DNA of 6,441 bases, from assembly GCA_026387215.1 (NCBI GenBank), contig JAPLMC010000089.1, positions 1-6,441 of the forward strand. Direction: 5' to 3'. Below the pieces are notes generated by a model. The model had not been told where the DNA came from, did no database searches, and worked only from the letters and a program-made list of their open reading frames with translations. This DNA comes from Candidatus Omnitrophota bacterium (GTDB lineage: Bacteria; Omnitrophota; Gorgyraeia; Gorgyraeales; Gorgyraeaceae). Below, in pieces: positions 5,923 to 6,441 of this stretch. Made by a program: the position numbers and the translations under genes. Position 1 is the stretch's first letter. Each line of letters opens with the position of its first letter.

Positions 5923-6441
5923 TCACTTTTTCATCCAAGGCATCATTTCTCTGAGAGACTTGCCCACTGCCTCAATCTGATGCTCATCGCCTTCTTTTAA
6001 CAGCTTGTTAAAGTTCGGCCGACCTGCCTCGTTTTCCTTAATCCACTCCCTTGCAAACTTGCCTTTCTGGATTTCCTTTAAAATCTTTTTCATCTCTTTT
6101 CTGGTTTTTTCCGTAATAATCCTTTTGCCGCGAGATAGATCTCCGTAGCATGCAGTATCCGACACTTTTCTTCTCATCCCGGAAATCCCATACTCTTGAA
6201 TAAGATCTGTGATAAGTTTTAATTCGTGCAAAACTTCAAAATACGCGATCTCAGGCTGATACCCTGCTTCTATCAAGGTATCGAATCCGGCTTTTATCAA
6301 TTCGCTTGTTCCGCCGCATAAAACCGCCTGCTCCCCAAAAAGATCTGTTTCTGTTTCTTCTTTAAAAGTCGTTTCTATTACGCCCGCCTTAGCCGCGCCT
6401 AATCCCTTTGCGTAAGCTAAAGCTAATTTTAATGCATTGCC
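5923..6441 (-). CDS. ilvC: Ketol-acid reductoisomerase, C-terminal part
   Basis: The enzyme isomerises and reduces acetolactate (or acetohydroxybutyrate) with NADPH and magnesium in valine, leucine and isoleucine synthesis. The 172 codons present are the last half; the N-terminal NADPH domain lies beyond the right edge. Visible features are AKGLGAAKAGVIETTF, then ETDLFGEQAVLCGG with magnesium ligands D33 and E37 of this fragment, AYFEVLHELKLI with ligands E69 and E73, and the substrate serine S94 in VSDTACYGD. The fragment ends REMMPWMKK. The length after the NADPH domain matches the short class I enzyme with one knotted C-terminal domain. It precedes leuA in the same direction, a common pairing since its product feeds valine and leucine synthesis. 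Confidence 0.97.
   Translation of the reverse strand, partial: GNALKLALAYAKGLGAAKAGVIETTFKEETETDLFGEQAVLCGGTSELIKAGFDTLIEAGYQPEIAYFEVLHELKLITDLIQEYGISGMRRKVSDTACYGDLSRGKRIITEKTRKEMKKILKEIQKGKFAREWIKENEAGRPNFNKLLKEGDEHQIEAVGKSLREMMPWMKK

Overview
The window is a compact, AT-rich stretch of a Gram-negative-type bacterial chromosome, given mostly as the template of a minus-strand amino-acid biosynthesis cluster. A signal peptide followed by outer-membrane-barrel-like sequence, plus a prepilin peptidase gene, points to a diderm. The gene order, many intergenic hairpins and an ORF6N-domain gene would fit an uncultured lineage such as Candidatus Omnitrophota, but that placement is an impression, not something the sequence proves.

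Layout from right to left, the direction of transcription of the main cluster: the C-terminal part of ilvC (ketol-acid reductoisomerase) enters at the right edge; then leuA (2-isopropylmalate synthase), aroE (shikimate dehydrogenase), a broken prepilin peptidase gene (pilD-like) and aroC (chorismate synthase). Next come a plus-strand, frameshifted gene for a small secreted or outer-membrane protein, aroK (shikimate kinase) on the minus strand with its own good sigma70-type promoter, and at the left edge the start of an ORF6N-domain gene. ilvC and leuA serve branched-chain amino-acid synthesis. aroE, aroK and aroC serve shikimate steps 4, 5 and 7; step 6 (aroA) is not here.

The unusual content is in the gaps. 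Three copies of a 37-bp palindromic element sit after aroE, pilD and aroK, all in the same orientation; two touch the stop codon of the preceding gene. Two unrelated perfect hairpins that share AATTTTGC/GCAAAATT ends lie just upstream of leuA and aroC. Positions 2641-2691, between the aroC hairpin and a repeat copy, hold no gene; I see only a weak GC-rich segment there.

Two genes are broken. The plus-strand barrel gene has a simple +1 frame change. The prepilin peptidase reading frame breaks exactly where about 25-30 residues carrying the first catalytic aspartate motif should be, so one out-of-frame deletion would explain both defects. I see no CRISPR array, tRNA, rRNA or complete mobile element. 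The best candidate for something undescribed is the 37-bp repeat family, not a new protein system.
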